Shown piece by piece: positions 1-11,795 of a DNA stretch of 64,000 nucleotides; position 1 is the first letter of the stretch, and each line of letters begins with the position of its first letter. The position numbers were made by a program, and so were the translations under genes. Below the pieces are notes generated by a model, which saw only the letters and a list, made by a program, of their open reading frames with translations, did no database searches and was not told the origin of the DNA. The DNA is from Ascaphus truei. Lineage: Eukaryota > Chordata > Amphibia > Anura > Ascaphidae. The stretch covers positions 2,805,997 to 2,869,996 of the forward strand of contig CM071570.1 in NCBI GenBank assembly GCA_036426205.1. Direction: 5' to 3'.

Positions 1-2750
1 ACAAAAGGGCCCGCGAAAAATACGATAATGACATTGAAGCGCACCGCGCTAAATTAGAGTTGGCCTGGAACCCTCCACACTTGGGCATAAACCATGTCCG
101 CCGCCAAGCTAGTAATTCCGTACAACAGCTTGAGCAGGCAATACTCAATTAAAGATAGACCACTTTGCTACCAAGGTCTGTCAGAGGCACGTCCTTACAC
201 CTGGCCAGGGCTAATCCCGGTGAAATGCCTGCAGAAAGGGACTTACAAGCACCATACTACGACTCGACACGTGATAGCCGCGTTCGCACCGCCATCGCAG
301 ACGCCAAAGCGAAGAAAAGAGCTCCTCCTGGAGAACCCGCAATCGCAGCGCTCGAGCACACCAGGCACCTCATAAGTTCAGCAAGATCACACATCTCACG
401 TGCTAGCGCAAGCACAAGCCACCAAGGGCGCGAGCCACCGCAAGGCCGCACGTGCCGGGCCCCGCATACGCTCATAAAGAGGCTTGTATGCGCCTGAAAC
501 TAGAAAGGCCCGCATAGAGAGGAGGAGCAGACCGCGGCTGCCACCCTCCGCTGGTCAGCCCTTTCCCACCGCACTATCCTCTTCCTCCACTTCCACACCC
601 CATCTTCACAATCCTTTGACACAAACCTCGGTGGACGTTTAGCCTAGAGCCCTGAAATCACGAAGAGACTGCTGCACGCTATAGCCCAAGCCGAAGTCCT
701 AGAAGAGCCGTCGCAACATGATGGCGTGGGAGCCGTACTTACGGTTGCCTCAGAGGATCCAGCCCGAGCGGCACTGAAGCTCGTAAGGAGCCTCTTCAGT
801 GTAAACACCGCGCACACATCTCAACACGGATGGAGCTACTTCCACAGATACAGAAGACCTGCTAGGGCCCACGAGGAGAAGAATGGCCTTCCTGCAATTG
901 CACAATGCTGCCTGGGACCCACAGCCCAAGAGTGATCCACACGCAGCAGCGGCACACGGATGCACCACAACAGCTCGCATCCGGGTACACCCACGTGGGG
1001 GGGAGAAAAAAGAACAGCCCCTCACATAAACTGGCCACAGCCATCACACGCGTCCACTGCCAATGGAAGAGCGACCGCACAGCCCTTCCAGCACCACCCC
1101 CTCGGAACGTGACAAACGCGCCGATGTCCTCAGGTCTGACAGACATAAGCCAAGTACAATGATCCGGCGCGACTTGGTGCACGCAAGGACTCATCAGCCT
1201 TCGACGACCGCCCTGAGAACTACCGGACGTGAAGTTCAACTTCAAAGACGCAATCGCCAGCTTGACTTATCAGCAAGGGAAGAGCTCAAACCTGTTCGTC
1301 ACGTTCCTGGGGAACGTATCCATGGAGCAAGCGCAGAGACTTCGGGCTTCAACGCGCACCCAACCCAGTAGGGTGTCTTGACCTATGTGTGGGAAAGTTC
1401 TAAAGCGCCTATGGCAGCCGCCCCGAAGCAGTCCGAAGATTCACTCTTCCAAAGAATAGAGCTTCCCCAAGATCACAACTAAAAGACTACTCGAAGGTTA
1501 CGTGATCTTGGAGACCTGCCTGCCAAAATTAGAGTTCGCATGAAGACCAATTCCTTAATGGGTCCAACACCCCTAGATTCAGCTCGTGGATGAGACGCCA
1601 TCCTGGAGAAGCTAACCCTCACCCCAAAGAAAGGTGGTTTCACAAGGTATCCAAATACAAAGGGGAGAAGCAGTTTGTCATACCCCCCATTCTCGTTTTC
1701 TTGAGCTTCCTTCGCGAATCCAGCAAAGACCAGGAACGATCCCAGCTTTCATCTTAGGGGCGCAAACCACAATGCATCATCGCCATCCACCCGAGACGCA
1801 AGGGTCAACACAAGGTACAAGGCTTCCAGAACACCCCTCTCGTCCACAGGATGGACGTCCCCCTACGACCCACGCGAGTCCCATCCAGACTGCCGACAGG
1901 GACAAAAAACCAAGGGACCTTACAAAGAATGCTCTATCCCAAAAGCCGCATCCACTTAAACAAGTGCTTCGGATTCAGGTAAACCCATAGAGGATCGAAA
2001 AGAACCTACTACAGGGAATGGGTGAGCCTGTTTCAAATTTGTGCTTCCACAACCTCATTTATTCAAGGACTGCAAAGAAGCTATGATGTGATAGGCGACA
2101 GGCACAGTAGCCGCTCTACACCCGGAATCTGTGAATCCAGCAAGCAACGCCCCTAACCCCGCGACAAAGCAGGGCGGGGAGGAAGAAGTGGGAGACACAC
2201 CCCCCCCGACTCAGTAGCATCAATGCACGAAGTATGCTGAGAAGGAAACGACGGTAGATCTTGCTCTAAAATATGTGCTGGTAGCAGTGGCACCCAGAGG
2301 ACAACCCCAAAGAGCCAAACGGATGTATGCAATCAATCACGACGACCAAGCAACCGATCGCTGGTCAGGTCAGAATCTCGATAATTGTGTCGACATACAC
2401 GACAGTACTTCTCCTTACACTTCTCAGACCGTGCGCAGGGCGAATGGAGACTACGGGAGAAGAGTGAATGGCTAACCATAAGCTCACTAGAACGGTCAAA
2501 GTTAGCATGCCCCTTCCCACCTCTCGACTGCAAATCACATGGCAAAGATTAGGACTTGAGATCCCCACGCCAGAACGTGGCGCTACACCATCATCCCTCT
2601 AAAAACCATTGCCGATCATATCCCACCACTAGACAAGATGCCCCAGATCCTGCTGCTACTTGGCGAGACATCATGATAGCACACAAGATCCGCGAACAGC
2701 GAAAAATGGGACCACAACGGCCGCAAGCGCTCAAAGGCTCGATCTAGGAT
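1..2750. other. Unrecognised CpG-rich segment, no supported gene
   Basis: No reading frame stays open for more than about 130 codons on either strand, and the short frames show no motif I recognise. CG dinucleotides are frequent, unlike most of the window. The text has no clear tandem structure, poly-A tail or terminal repeat. It could be a recently arrived, heavily mutated or badly sequenced retroelement, but I see no reverse transcriptase, integrase or recombinase motif that would allow a call. Confidence 0.3.
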
Positions 2751-2921
2751 GGGTGGTAGGGGGATAAGGATGCATAGACCAAGGTACGATGACCGCTGAA
2801 CCCCCCCCCCAGTCACAGGGTTTCCGCGGGTTACTGAACACTGAGGCTGTGTAATCACTTTACACAGACACTGGGATTTACCCCCTACTTTTTATGGGTT
2901 ATTTTAAGCACATTAGTTATG

Positions 2922-2971
2922 ACAGTATCACAGTATCACAGTATCACAGTATCACAGTATCACAGTATCAC
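2922..2971. repeat. 8-bp microsatellite (ATCACAGT)n
   Basis: About six tandem copies of an 8-bp unit read as acagtatc. It sits just left of AT-rich sequence with no gene. Confidence 0.9.
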
Positions 2972-3088
2972 CGTTGTCTTTTCAATAAAACGTTATTATT
3001 TTTAGCCTATTAGGCTTGTATTAGTATTTCGCTGTCACACCTAGTGTGGATGCTATTGCATGATTAGCAATATGTATATACTAACTAG

Positions 3089-3317
3089 GTCAGGCTGCTG
3101 TGGGACAGCGCTTCTGTCAGTGCTGGGGGTCCGCTCAGGGTCAGGCTGCTGTGGGACAGCGCTTCTGTCGGTGCTGGGGGTCCGCTCAGGGTCAGGCTGC
3201 TGTGGGACAGCGCTTCTGTCAGTGCTGGGGGTCCGCTCAGGGTCAGGCTGCTGTGGGACAGCGCTTCTGTCAGTGCTGGGGGTCCGCTCAGGGTCAGGCT
3301 GCTGTGGGACAGCGCTT
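3089..3317. repeat. 51-bp minisatellite, about 4.5 copies
   Basis: The unit begins gtcaggctgctgtgggac and is 51 bp (17 codons). Four near-identical copies and a partial one are present, differing mainly by a/g at one site (cttctgtcAgtg or cttctgtcGgtg). Because the unit is a multiple of three, several frames on both strands stay open across it. These are repeat artefacts, not proteins. Confidence 0.92.
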
Positions 3318-4562
3318 GACATATGCATAGGGAGCTGGAGACTCGCACTGCAGCACTGAGCTACAGTAGTTTGGGGGCCATGTTTAATGTACAGAGTGAA
3401 ATTGTGTATGATCTATAGTGTGTATGCATTAATGTATATGCGCATTGGTGTATATATAATTAATCTGATCTCAGACGCGCTATTAGAGAGGGTTGGGGTT
3501 CCTTACAATGCATCTGATCTCAGACGCACTATTAAATGGAAATATAAAATACATTAATAAAATGAATAAAACATAAAATAACTGATTTTTCACCATTTAT
3601 CAAAATAAACTTTAATGTATATAACAGAACCTATTTGCATTACCGATTACAATGCTTCCAAATTTAAATATAATTTACATTTATTTGAGATAATTTGACG
3701 ACCTGTATAACATTACCCATATTGAAACAAATTAAAATTGGTTAAAAAATGCTTTTTGAGCTTCGTTTTTTTGCAGATTCCTTTATTATTGAAAAATCTA
3801 TTGTTCGCACAACGCCAGAGCTACAAGTCTCAATAGATTGAATCAAATGTTCAATAAAAGTTAATGAACACAATTCGGTTCTTTGGCGGTTGGGGCCCTC
3901 CTTCCAGGGTTTAAGCTCACCCCACCCCACTCTGTAGGTGGTGGTAGGTTTCCCATGTTCCTGTGTAGGACTGGTCTATTAAGACCATCCTCCCGCCACT
4001 GAAGAGGTTAATGGGAATTTGCAGTGTTAGGACCTGCTTCCTGGTCGGGACGTGGCTGCAGGCTTATAATGCTTTGGCCAAAGGGCTTAACTAAATGACC
4101 GTTATTCATGAGAATACTGTACTAACGTTGGAGTATTTTAACTATGTATTCTGTCACATTGGGTATCTTTGTGTTCAATAAAAGTTGTTACAGTATATCA
4201 GAAAAGCTAAAAAACAATATGTTGTATCCATAAGGCCAGTATAGACACAAAGCAGGTGCCGGGGAACTGAAGATTGTGGGATAAAGGCCGGGTCAACAGG
4301 AGACTTTCTGGGGCCCAGGGCAACAATATAAAACCAGCCCCTAAAAAAACCCTGTAGAATGGGGAAGGTAGGTGCGGGCGGCCGGAGACCAGAGGTGGGC
4401 CTTCCCTGGCCAGGAAGAGTGGTAGCACACACTTCTGTCCCCAGCTGGTGGCCCTGGGTGGTGAAGAAGGGATGGTTATGGAGAGTGGGATGGAAGCTGT
4501 CACTATGGTGCCTGGGATACAGCTCGGACTTTGTTACATTTTGTTTATATTTTATATTCCAG
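3318..4562. other. AT-rich non-coding stretch upstream of the lectin anchor exon
   Basis: No gene seen. A direct duplication of the phrase tctgatctcagacgc occurs near 3465 and 3511. The cytoplasmic exon expected upstream of the anchor exon was not found here. Confidence 0.5.
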
Positions 4563-4671
4563 GTTTTCAGACGCAATCGTCATAAGACCATTCTCTATGC
4601 AGTAATTGCAATACTGTCTGCATTACTGATTTATTTTGCCCTATCTAAACAGATCTGCAGCAAAACAGATG
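4563..4671 (+). CDS. Membrane-anchor exon of a type II C-type lectin-like receptor
   Basis: A 109-bp exon bounded by a pyrimidine-rich acceptor ending ttccag and a donor ggtaagt. It starts in phase 0 and ends in phase 1. It encodes a basic RRNRHK stretch followed by a hydrophobic helix of about 20 residues (ILYAVIAILSALLIYFA) and then KQICSKTD. Basic residues before the helix fit a type II protein with its N-terminus in the cytoplasm. The exon joins in frame to the lectin-domain exon 3.4 kb downstream, whose split first codon needs exactly the one leftover base. Killer-cell lectin-like receptors (CD69, KLR and CLEC2 groups) have this arrangement. No upstream cytoplasmic exon was found. It could belong to a decayed gene copy. 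Confidence 0.72.
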
Positions 4672-5499
4672 GTAAGTTAGACATCTCCACAGTTTTCCCA
4701 CATAAATTGGCTATTTGTTTCACTTGGAAATTATGCAATTCTAGATATTTATAGTTTTTTTGTGTCCTGGGTGTTTCTAAAAAATAAATAAAAATGAAAT
4801 GTAAGTATGACGGGGGGGGGGGGTGTATTATCCCTTTAGAATTCTAAGAATTACATTTAAAGTGACAGTGCCATGTAGCTGGGCAACAATATTTTGTAAG
4901 GAATGCAACGAATCTCCCTAAATATAACCATGCTAAATGTTATGGAACAAGAGCCAGATTTCTGACTCACCCCCCTCTCTCCTTTGCAGTTTCTGCCTGT
5001 CAGATTTTATTCCCAGCTGCATGGAGTCTGCAGACACATACTGTGCCTGTGTAACTTGCAACAATGTTGCACTCCTTGCCTGCGAGCATGACATCAGTGA
5101 GCTGCTACAGCAGTCTCTGAGATCCTCACCAGAATGGGCTAGTCTGCCCCCCCTCCTGTTTGTTCAGACATGGTCTGCCCCTAGACTATTCCTTTGCCCA
5201 CACCGCACCTCACTTCCTTTTCAACCCTGGAGACAGTGAGTAAAGAACCCTTCTCTGTTTATCCCCCTTGGTGAGGCCATCTCTTTTTACCGGTTCCTAA
5301 CTAATAATCACCACTACACACCATCCACAAGTATCTGTACCCTGCTACCTTTTCCCAATAACGTGGAAGGCAATAGTTTTACAGGACTTGGCAGAGTTAG
5401 TGAATTTAAAAGGAGAACTGTGTTAAATGCCTATCGGGAGCCATTCATACCAACGTGCCCTGGCTTCAGAATACTAAAGAAAATACAGCTGCTTTTTGA

Positions 5500-6030
5500 A
5501 GTGAAACTTCTTTAGTGGCACCTATTCTGATGGAGTAAAACGGGAGAGTTGGGGGCGAAATGTGAAACAGAAGTGACGTCACGGCTCTCCCCCCCCCCCC
5601 CCCCCCCGCATCTGCTCCTAACAGCCACCGCTCCCCCCCCCCACACCCGCTGTGACATGCGGCGGCGATAGCCGCCGGCGCCGCTCCTAACGGCCGCCGT
5701 TACCCCCACACGTCAGCTGCCATGGGTATAGCAAGATAGCTGCCGCAGAGCTTCCGGTGCTAGAGTGAAAGGTGTAGCAAGCGCGGGGATTTTAAATCAG
5801 ACTCAGTGAGCCGCTGCTCAGCCTCTCACCTCCCTCCCCTTCCCTGTGTCCCGCTGACTGAGCGCTGCCGGGGCCAGAGGAGAGGAGCCCAGGGATCATG
5901 GAGGGTAACCGAGAGGAAGCAGAGCAGTGTGTCGCTGACATGCTGAATTGCCGATGGACAGGAAGGGAGGAGGGAGGAGGGAGGAGGGAGGAGATCGGAC
6001 CTGGCAACGATGTCCACATTAAAGGATATC
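5500..6030. other. GC-rich, CpG-bearing block inside the intron
   Basis: Contains a 19-C run and CpG-rich text with gccgccggcgccgctcc. An ATGGAG followed by gtaacc near 5898 resembles a tiny first exon, but nothing else supports a gene. It may be an old repeat or a cryptic promoter-like island. Confidence 0.3.
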
Positions 6031-6151
6031 AAAAGGAAGAATAGGCTGGGGAGAGGGACATCACATTGAAAACATCACAGTCCTAGTGATTCTGTGTGTG
6101 TGCAGCGAGTAGCAGGACAGGGCAGAAGTGGATGTGCATTCCCTGCCCTTG

Positions 6152-6155
<4 letters not shown>

Positions 6156-6187
<32 letters not shown>
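6156..6187. repeat. (GT)16 microsatellite
   Basis: An uninterrupted GT run in the lectin-gene intron. Confidence 0.95.
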
Positions 6188-6190
<3 letters not shown>

Positions 6191-6680
6191 AATAAGGTAC
6201 AGTCAGTGTCAGATGCTGCCGATGCTGCTTCTGATGGTGAGATATAGCTGCATGCAGCTCCTGGTGTCCTGTGCTCTCTGCTAATATGCACTGAAGGAAC
6301 CATCCAGACTGGCATTAGCCTTCAGCAGAACAATTAAAGACTGTCAAAACAGGACACACTAAACACTGGAAATCTCAGTGCTAGTAAATACTCAGGGTTA
6401 AGGAAATAGCAAGGTATCTGTATGACAAATCTCAACTGTCAACCCAAATGAAATGTAACATTCTTCTGTGTACTGGAAATATCTGATCTATACAAAGTCA
6501 GCAATATATCAGATTGCAAAATGCAGTGGTCACAGTACTAATACAACCTCAGTGGTGCTGTGCTTGACTGCAAGAGAGAGCACAGTTATTTGAGCAAAGG
6601 ACACTATAATAATGGTACTAATTTTACAAACATGGTGTATTCATGCAGAATATAAAGGGTGAGACTATTTGTAAAACACC

Positions 6681-7014
6681 TCAGTCACAGTCACACGCAC
6701 AGTCACCCGCACAGTCACACACACCCGCACACTCACACGCAGTCACACTCACAGTCACCCGCACACGCACACTCAGTCACACACACAGTCACCCGCACAC
6801 TCACAGTCACCTGCACACTCAGTCACCCGCACACTCACTCGCACACTCACACGCAGTCACCCGCACATGCAGTCACCCGCACAATCACCCGCACACACCC
6901 GCAGTCGCACGCAGTCGCAGTCACACGCAGTCGCAGTCGCAGTCACACTCAGTCGCAGTCACACTCAGTCGCAGTCACACTCAGTCAACCGCACACTCAG
7001 TCACCCGCACACAC
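6681..7014. repeat. CA-rich satellite of CACTCAGTCACCCGCA-type units
   Basis: Imperfect tandem repeats of cagtcacacgca and cagtcacccgcacactca keep frames of H/S/T-rich peptides open (6643-7078). The peptides are pure repeat translation and are not called as genes. Confidence 0.9.
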
Positions 7015-7781
7015 GAGGAATTCACACTTAGTGCAAATAGCTAGTACAGGGGATGTGTGCAGAGCACGCACATTCTAAGTCAAATTTATTTGCGTTTTGT
7101 CAATGAAATTGTATTTTGATTTTTAATTAAAACATCACCAACACAAATACAATTTCTGTGACAAAAGTCAAAGAAGTTTCACTTACTATGCGCGTGCACT
7201 GCACACACAGCTTTTTTTTGTGTCTTTGAAAATGTAAGCCTAAATTCATTTTCTGATTGGGGGAAGGTTTGTTAATCAAATTAAGATTCCTGGACCCTTC
7301 TTTCCCCGTGTCTTTATTGGAGCCAATAAAGGGAAGGTTTTTTTGCCTGTACAAGCTTTTTCTGGACACAGTGTTCAAATGGAGTAACCAGGGGAAATCG
7401 CCCCGCTCACCCCAAGCTTCGGCTCACCACTTTGTAAAGAAGGCCTGTATTTACCAAGCAGCGCTAATCCATAAGGCCCCTTCCAAGACATGTGTGTAAA
7501 TGCCCCCTAAAGTGTATTCCCACCTCGGAAAGTCTCTGGATTAGCACCGCTTGGTCCTGCTTCATCCCTTAAACAGGTCACACAGTACATGTTGGGCCCT
7601 AAAAGAGACTGCACCCTAATGTCCTAAAGTATCTGATTTGTAAGGGACACAACAGGAGCGCAGTGAAGGCTGGGTTCCCAACTAGACCCAGTTAGGGTAG
7701 ACGTACCCAGTCCAGCTTTAATGGGTTCAAATGGTTACAAGTCTCTCTAGGCTTTAGGAAAGTAGTAGGGGTTTTGTTGTT

Positions 7782-7805
7782 GGGGGGGGGGGGGGGGGGG
7801 GGGGG
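7782..7805. repeat. 24-G homopolymer run
   Basis: An uninterrupted G run in the intron. Its length should be treated as approximate in any long-read assembly. Confidence 0.9.
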
Positions 7806-8119
7806 TTTGGAGGGACAGGGGGGTCAAAGGTGTTCACTGTGTTTTGTCTTCTCTCTGTAGGGTAGAGGGTGGGGGGTAAGACCAATGTCTCTTTGCTTTG
7901 GAGCAAGCAACCAAAAATATCCATTTGCTGAAAAACAACTACTTTTGATTTGCTGTAATAGGCATGTAAATATAAAGCATCGGAGATATATAAATGTGCT
8001 CTCAGGATTATATTTTCGTTTGAATGAGCTCCATCTATCAGCAATTCTAATTCCAGTTACATTTTAAGAACTTCTGAACTAACTGAATTAAAAAATGAAC
8101 ATAATGCCTCCTCCTGTAG

Positions 8120-8295
8120 GTGGGAACACCGGTCCAGTAGCGGAAAAGCGTGCTCAGTGTCCTAATAATAATTGGATCATGGATAATCGGACCTGTTACT
8201 TGATCTCTAAAACAAAAGAAAATTATGCATCGAGCCAGAATATATGTCTCTCATATAATGCCACACTCGCTGTGCTGAAAGACAACAACAAGAAG
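8120..8295 (+). CDS. First lectin-domain exon of an NK-type C-type lectin-like receptor
   Basis: A 176-bp exon. With the base carried from the anchor exon it gives 59 codons. The acceptor is cctcctcctgtag and the donor is aag|gtgaga, so it ends in phase 0. The product begins with a short stalk (GGNTGPVAEKRAQ), then CPNNNWIMDNRTCYLIS, then an acidic/serine stretch, Cys43, and ATLAVLKDNNKK. Cys14, Cys26 and Cys43 match the first three cysteines of a long-form C-type lectin-like domain: the first two would pair with each other and Cys43 with a cysteine in a later exon. Tyr36 stands where many members have Trp. The exons for the second half of the fold (the WIGL-type core and last cysteines) were not found before the next gene-like exon. 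The gene may be truncated, a pseudogene, or mis-assembled downstream. Confidence 0.8.
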
Positions 8296-8564
8296 GTGAG
8301 AGGGGATATTTATATCTATTGTGTTAAATACCTCTTATTATGGTGTAAAAGCTACTATGAGAGAGTTAAAAACTCCTCTTCTAGTGGCTTCTACATCCGT
8401 GAGGTTTTCCTTGTCTGAGATGAGTTTGCAAGATAAGTGCTATGTATAGAATATCTATATTATCACATCCTGTGTCTCTGTATTCCACCGCCTGTGCCTA
8501 TAAATTGGGACATGGACAAACCTGACCCATTAAAATATATTTTAGAAATATTTGGTAATATCTG
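8296..8564. other. Sequence after the lectin exon, nothing recognised
   Basis: Continues from the gtgaga donor. No second lectin-domain exon is visible. Confidence 0.4.
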
Positions 8565-9373
8565 TGTAACGAATTTTCTGGCCTGACCCACCCAATCTCA
8601 CATTGGCCCCTGTGGTCTAACCAGTCCCCATTACAGTGTCGTGTCTGGTGGTGCACCTGTTGGCAACAGGACTCCTGAGTCTCCCGCATGATGTTGTGTG
8701 GGGATTGCCAACCCAGACAGGCAGCTGAGGTAGTGTGCGTGAGTCCTACCTATATCCAGTGCAGCGCCTCCACCTCATCAGGATCCCAGCGTCCGCTTGT
8801 GGATGGTCCTGGTGAGGAACTCCTCTGTGGTGCAGCCCCCTGCGTAATCACTCCAAACTTACACACGAGGGTATGATTTAACAAGAGCATCTTTATTGAC
8901 TTGCGGCGGGCCAGCTGCCCCTCACAGCGGTTGTTCTCAGCCGCTCATGTTCACCGCACTTCCATTTGAAAGGTGTCCTTTCCCAAATTGGTGGATTCCC
9001 TATCTCCCCTTAGGGAGATATTCCCTGTGCCAGGTCCCTGGTTACAGTCTCATGAGCTGTCTCCTCCCAAGTCTGTACTCAGACTTGCTCCTTGTCTCAT
9101 AGTCTTTTACATAACCTTCCATGCAGCTTCTGAACTCCTCCTCTGACAACTAAACTTTTGATCAGTGCTGTGCCTTATGTATCCTCTGGGGCTGACACAA
9201 CTCTGACATCACTAACCATGGAGTCAGAGCCTGTGACCACTCCCATCCATACATAGGGCACCTCACCAGGGTGTGAGGGCAAACCTCCATAATTACTGCT
9301 GGCATGCCCATAACTTACCAGGCCTTACTGTCAGCAGGAGAGATGACTGCAGCCATTTTACAGCATGGTTACA
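8565..9373 (-). mobile_element. Solo LTR, minus orientation
   Basis: Bounded by tgtaac on the left and ggttaca on the right, so on the minus strand it reads TGTAACC...GTTACA. The left 200 bp is recognisably the reverse complement of the LTR at 28018-28808 (shared: cacccaatctcacattggcccc; ggactcctgagtctccc). A TTTATT at 8892-8897 gives AATAAAGATGC on the minus strand, the polyadenylation position shared with its relatives. Flanks are tctg and tttg, a plausible 4-bp target duplication with one change. No internal region remains. Confidence 0.7.
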
Positions 9374-10737
9374 TTTGCAAAACATCATCTAGTGCAGGTA
9401 TGTCACATCAGGACTAACAACACAACCGGGACTGATAACCAGAGAGAGGCCAATCTGGAACCGCAGGAAATTGGCCGGTTCCTAAGATCCGCAGATCAAT
9501 CTCTAAAAAGGGCGATCCGCGTTTTGCAGATTTATTGTTTCCAATACACTCCGGATTCTGCGACCGTGGACGGATTTGTAGAATCCAATCGCGGTTTTAA
9601 ATGAATCCGCACAGATTAAAACCAACCAATTCCATATGCGGATTTTACACCGTGAAATACAGTGGTGTGAAAAAGAATGTAAACAAAAAGAAAATATAAT
9701 GCTCACTGAAATAATAATGTGAATGTAATATGATTGTGCCTTACACGTCTAGAGTGACGGTGGGTGCAACTATGAGCCAAAATTAACATAAATTAACAAC
9801 AATTGGAAGGAGAAAGCATTTTTGTTGCTGACGCCAACCAACTAGAAGCCCATTTGAAATTGCACTCCTTGGCAATTAAAACTTAACATTTAATTATAAT
9901 ATACATAAAATAGGTTCTTAACATATAGTAATTAGTAATTAACAACATATAATGTACTTATGCGGGAAGGGATGGGGAGGTGGTAGATGGCCACAGTGTT
10001 TAATAAATTTATGCTATGCCTAAATACAACGGCAATAGCACCTGACAAAGATTGGCCTTAATAAAGAGTCAGTTACCCTGCTGTAATTGCCCAAGGACGC
10101 TTTACCTATATTGGTGTATTGTGCATCATAAGGTTCAGCATACCGATCAAACCAACCTATATTGATCTTGTTGCTCAAAACAGTGTACCATAAGTAAATA
10201 TAATATTTAAACTAATAGATTGTTGTTAACACTGTATGTGCAAATCAATGATAGGTTGGTGGCATGTGGATTGATTCTGCACCAAATGACATACAAAAAA
10301 CACTATACACAGTAGTTAAATCAGGAAAGCTAATAATTTTATAAAAAAACAGGATTAATTGCCTAAAGCAGTAATATAGTACTGTGGTATGTGGACATGC
10401 CGTCCAAATATAATCTGCACAGTGAATGTATATGCCCTGCAGGATAGCTGTACACAGAACACAATAATTGAATCATCAAACAATACACCGGTGACCAAAT
10501 GAATCTGCACAGCAAATACTGACAGGCTAGCTGAGCTGGTGGTAAGCGTCTGTGAAAGCGCTACTAATTGCAACTTTCCAGCTGACAACCTCAGAGCATG
10601 TTGATACAATGCTGATACAAAGAATCACAGTGCAGAGACAGGCTGTGACCAAAACCACAGAGTGAAAAGGAGCTGCCAAGCCTGGAAACGATCGCAGTTA
10701 AAATTGACCAGCAGCAGAGAACTTGATACAATGTAAT
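9374..10737. other. AT-rich interval with no recognised gene
   Basis: Searched for the remaining lectin-domain exons; none seen. Phrases such as gcggattttacacc and gtgtgaaaaagaatg look like old repeat debris, but I cannot assign a family. Confidence 0.4.
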
Positions 10738-11595
10738 TGTAACGGCTGGACCCCCCTTGTCTGACCCACCCAATCTCACATTGGCCCATGTGGTCTAACC
10801 GGTCCCCATTACAAGGTCGTGTGTGGTGGTGCACCTGCTAGTAATAGGACTCCTGAGTCTCCCGCTTGGTGTTATAGAGGATGGCAGCAGGACAGGTAGC
10901 TGAGGTAGTGGTTACGAGTTCAACTTACTTCATGTGCAGCACCTCCACCTCATCAGGATCTATGCTTCCGCAGGGAGATGGTCCTGGTGAGGAACTCCTT
11001 CTCGGTGGTGACTGCCACTGTTGAGTAATCTCACACTCACACAGTGGGGGTTTCTTTGAACATGGCATCTTTATTGTAGATTGGGATGTAGCAGACTGCC
11101 CCATGCAGCTGCCGGCTCTAGCCGCACATCTCTCCGTGCTGTCCCTTTGCCAGGTACGCCCTCCCGTCTTGAAGTGTGATTCCCTTTCTCCTAGGGAGAT
11201 CACCACTGCGCCAGGTCCCTGGACACAGTGTGGCTTAGACAGACTCGATCGGTCACTCTGCCACCGCTAGTTACAGCACTAGGGTCACAAAAGTATTCCT
11301 CCAATCCTTTATGCCGTAGCATACATTTTACCAGCTGCTTCACACAACTGCTGGCTAACACTTGCAACCTTTTGCCAACCTAACTGACAGTGTTGTGCCC
11401 TTTATACCTCAGGGGGCAGGCGCATCTCTGATGTCACTATCCAGGGACTCAGAGCATACAGCCACTCCCTTCCTTACACAGGGCACCACACCCGGGGGTG
11501 AGGGAAAAACCTCCATAATATCTGTGGGCAGGCCAGTAATTACAGGGATTCACTGCAACAGGGAAGATGTGGCAGCAATTATTTGCAGGGCTACA
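10738..11595 (-). mobile_element. Solo LTR with 4-bp target duplication TAAT, minus orientation
   Basis: Begins tgtaacggctgg and ends gggctaca, so on the minus strand it reads TGTAGCCC...CCGTTACA. It is flanked on both sides by TAAT. It shares with the neighbouring LTR the cacccaatctcacattggccc block, the ggactcctgagtctcccgc block and the TTTATT (11070-11075) reverse-strand polyadenylation signal. The 4-bp duplication fixes the termini well and suggests a Gypsy-type integrase. Confidence 0.8.
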
Positions 11596-11795
11596 TAATG
11601 ATACTACCAGTCTCTCTCCGATATCCCTCCGGCTGACCATGCACCTCTTTGATTCTATGGTTTTACCATATCAGGACCATTATAACATCACTGTTTCCTT
11701 TGCAGTTTAAAATTAGGGTAAAGACAACATAGATGAACAACACCAATGACAGATTACCCCTCTCCCCCCCCCCACATACTTTGATGAGGGATAAC
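11596..11795. other. Short interval before the minisatellite
   Basis: Contains tttcctttgcag at about 11694-11705, a good splice-acceptor shape, but the following frame stops within nine codons, so no exon is called. Confidence 0.3.

Larger units (their letters stand above)
4672..8119 (+). other. Intron of the lectin-like gene, rich in simple repeats
   Basis: Runs from a gtaagt donor to a tcctgtag acceptor. It contains a G run (4812-4823), a C run (5589-5607), a GC-rich stretch (about 5580-6000), a (GT)n run, a long CA-rich satellite and a 24-G run. A short open frame at 4937-5239 follows a tttgcag acceptor-like site but shows no recognisable domain. Confidence 0.55.

Noticed and set aside
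1..2750. Degraded DIRS or other tyrosine-recombinase element
   Set aside because: No reverse transcriptase, recombinase or split-repeat structure could be identified.
4937..5239. 100-codon cysteine-rich frame after a tttgcag site
   Set aside because: No domain or donor site supports an exon; cysteine spacing matches no family I know.
5896..5905. ATGGAG followed by gtaacc as a micro first exon in GC-rich DNA
   Set aside because: Two codons only, with no partner exon or TATA/initiator evidence.
6643..7078. H/S/T-rich frames of 133 and 139 codons
   Set aside because: CA-rich satellite translation without any non-repeat part.
11694..11730. Splice acceptor tttcctttgcag as the missing second lectin exon
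   Set aside because: The phase-0 frame stops after eight residues and has no lectin-like residues.
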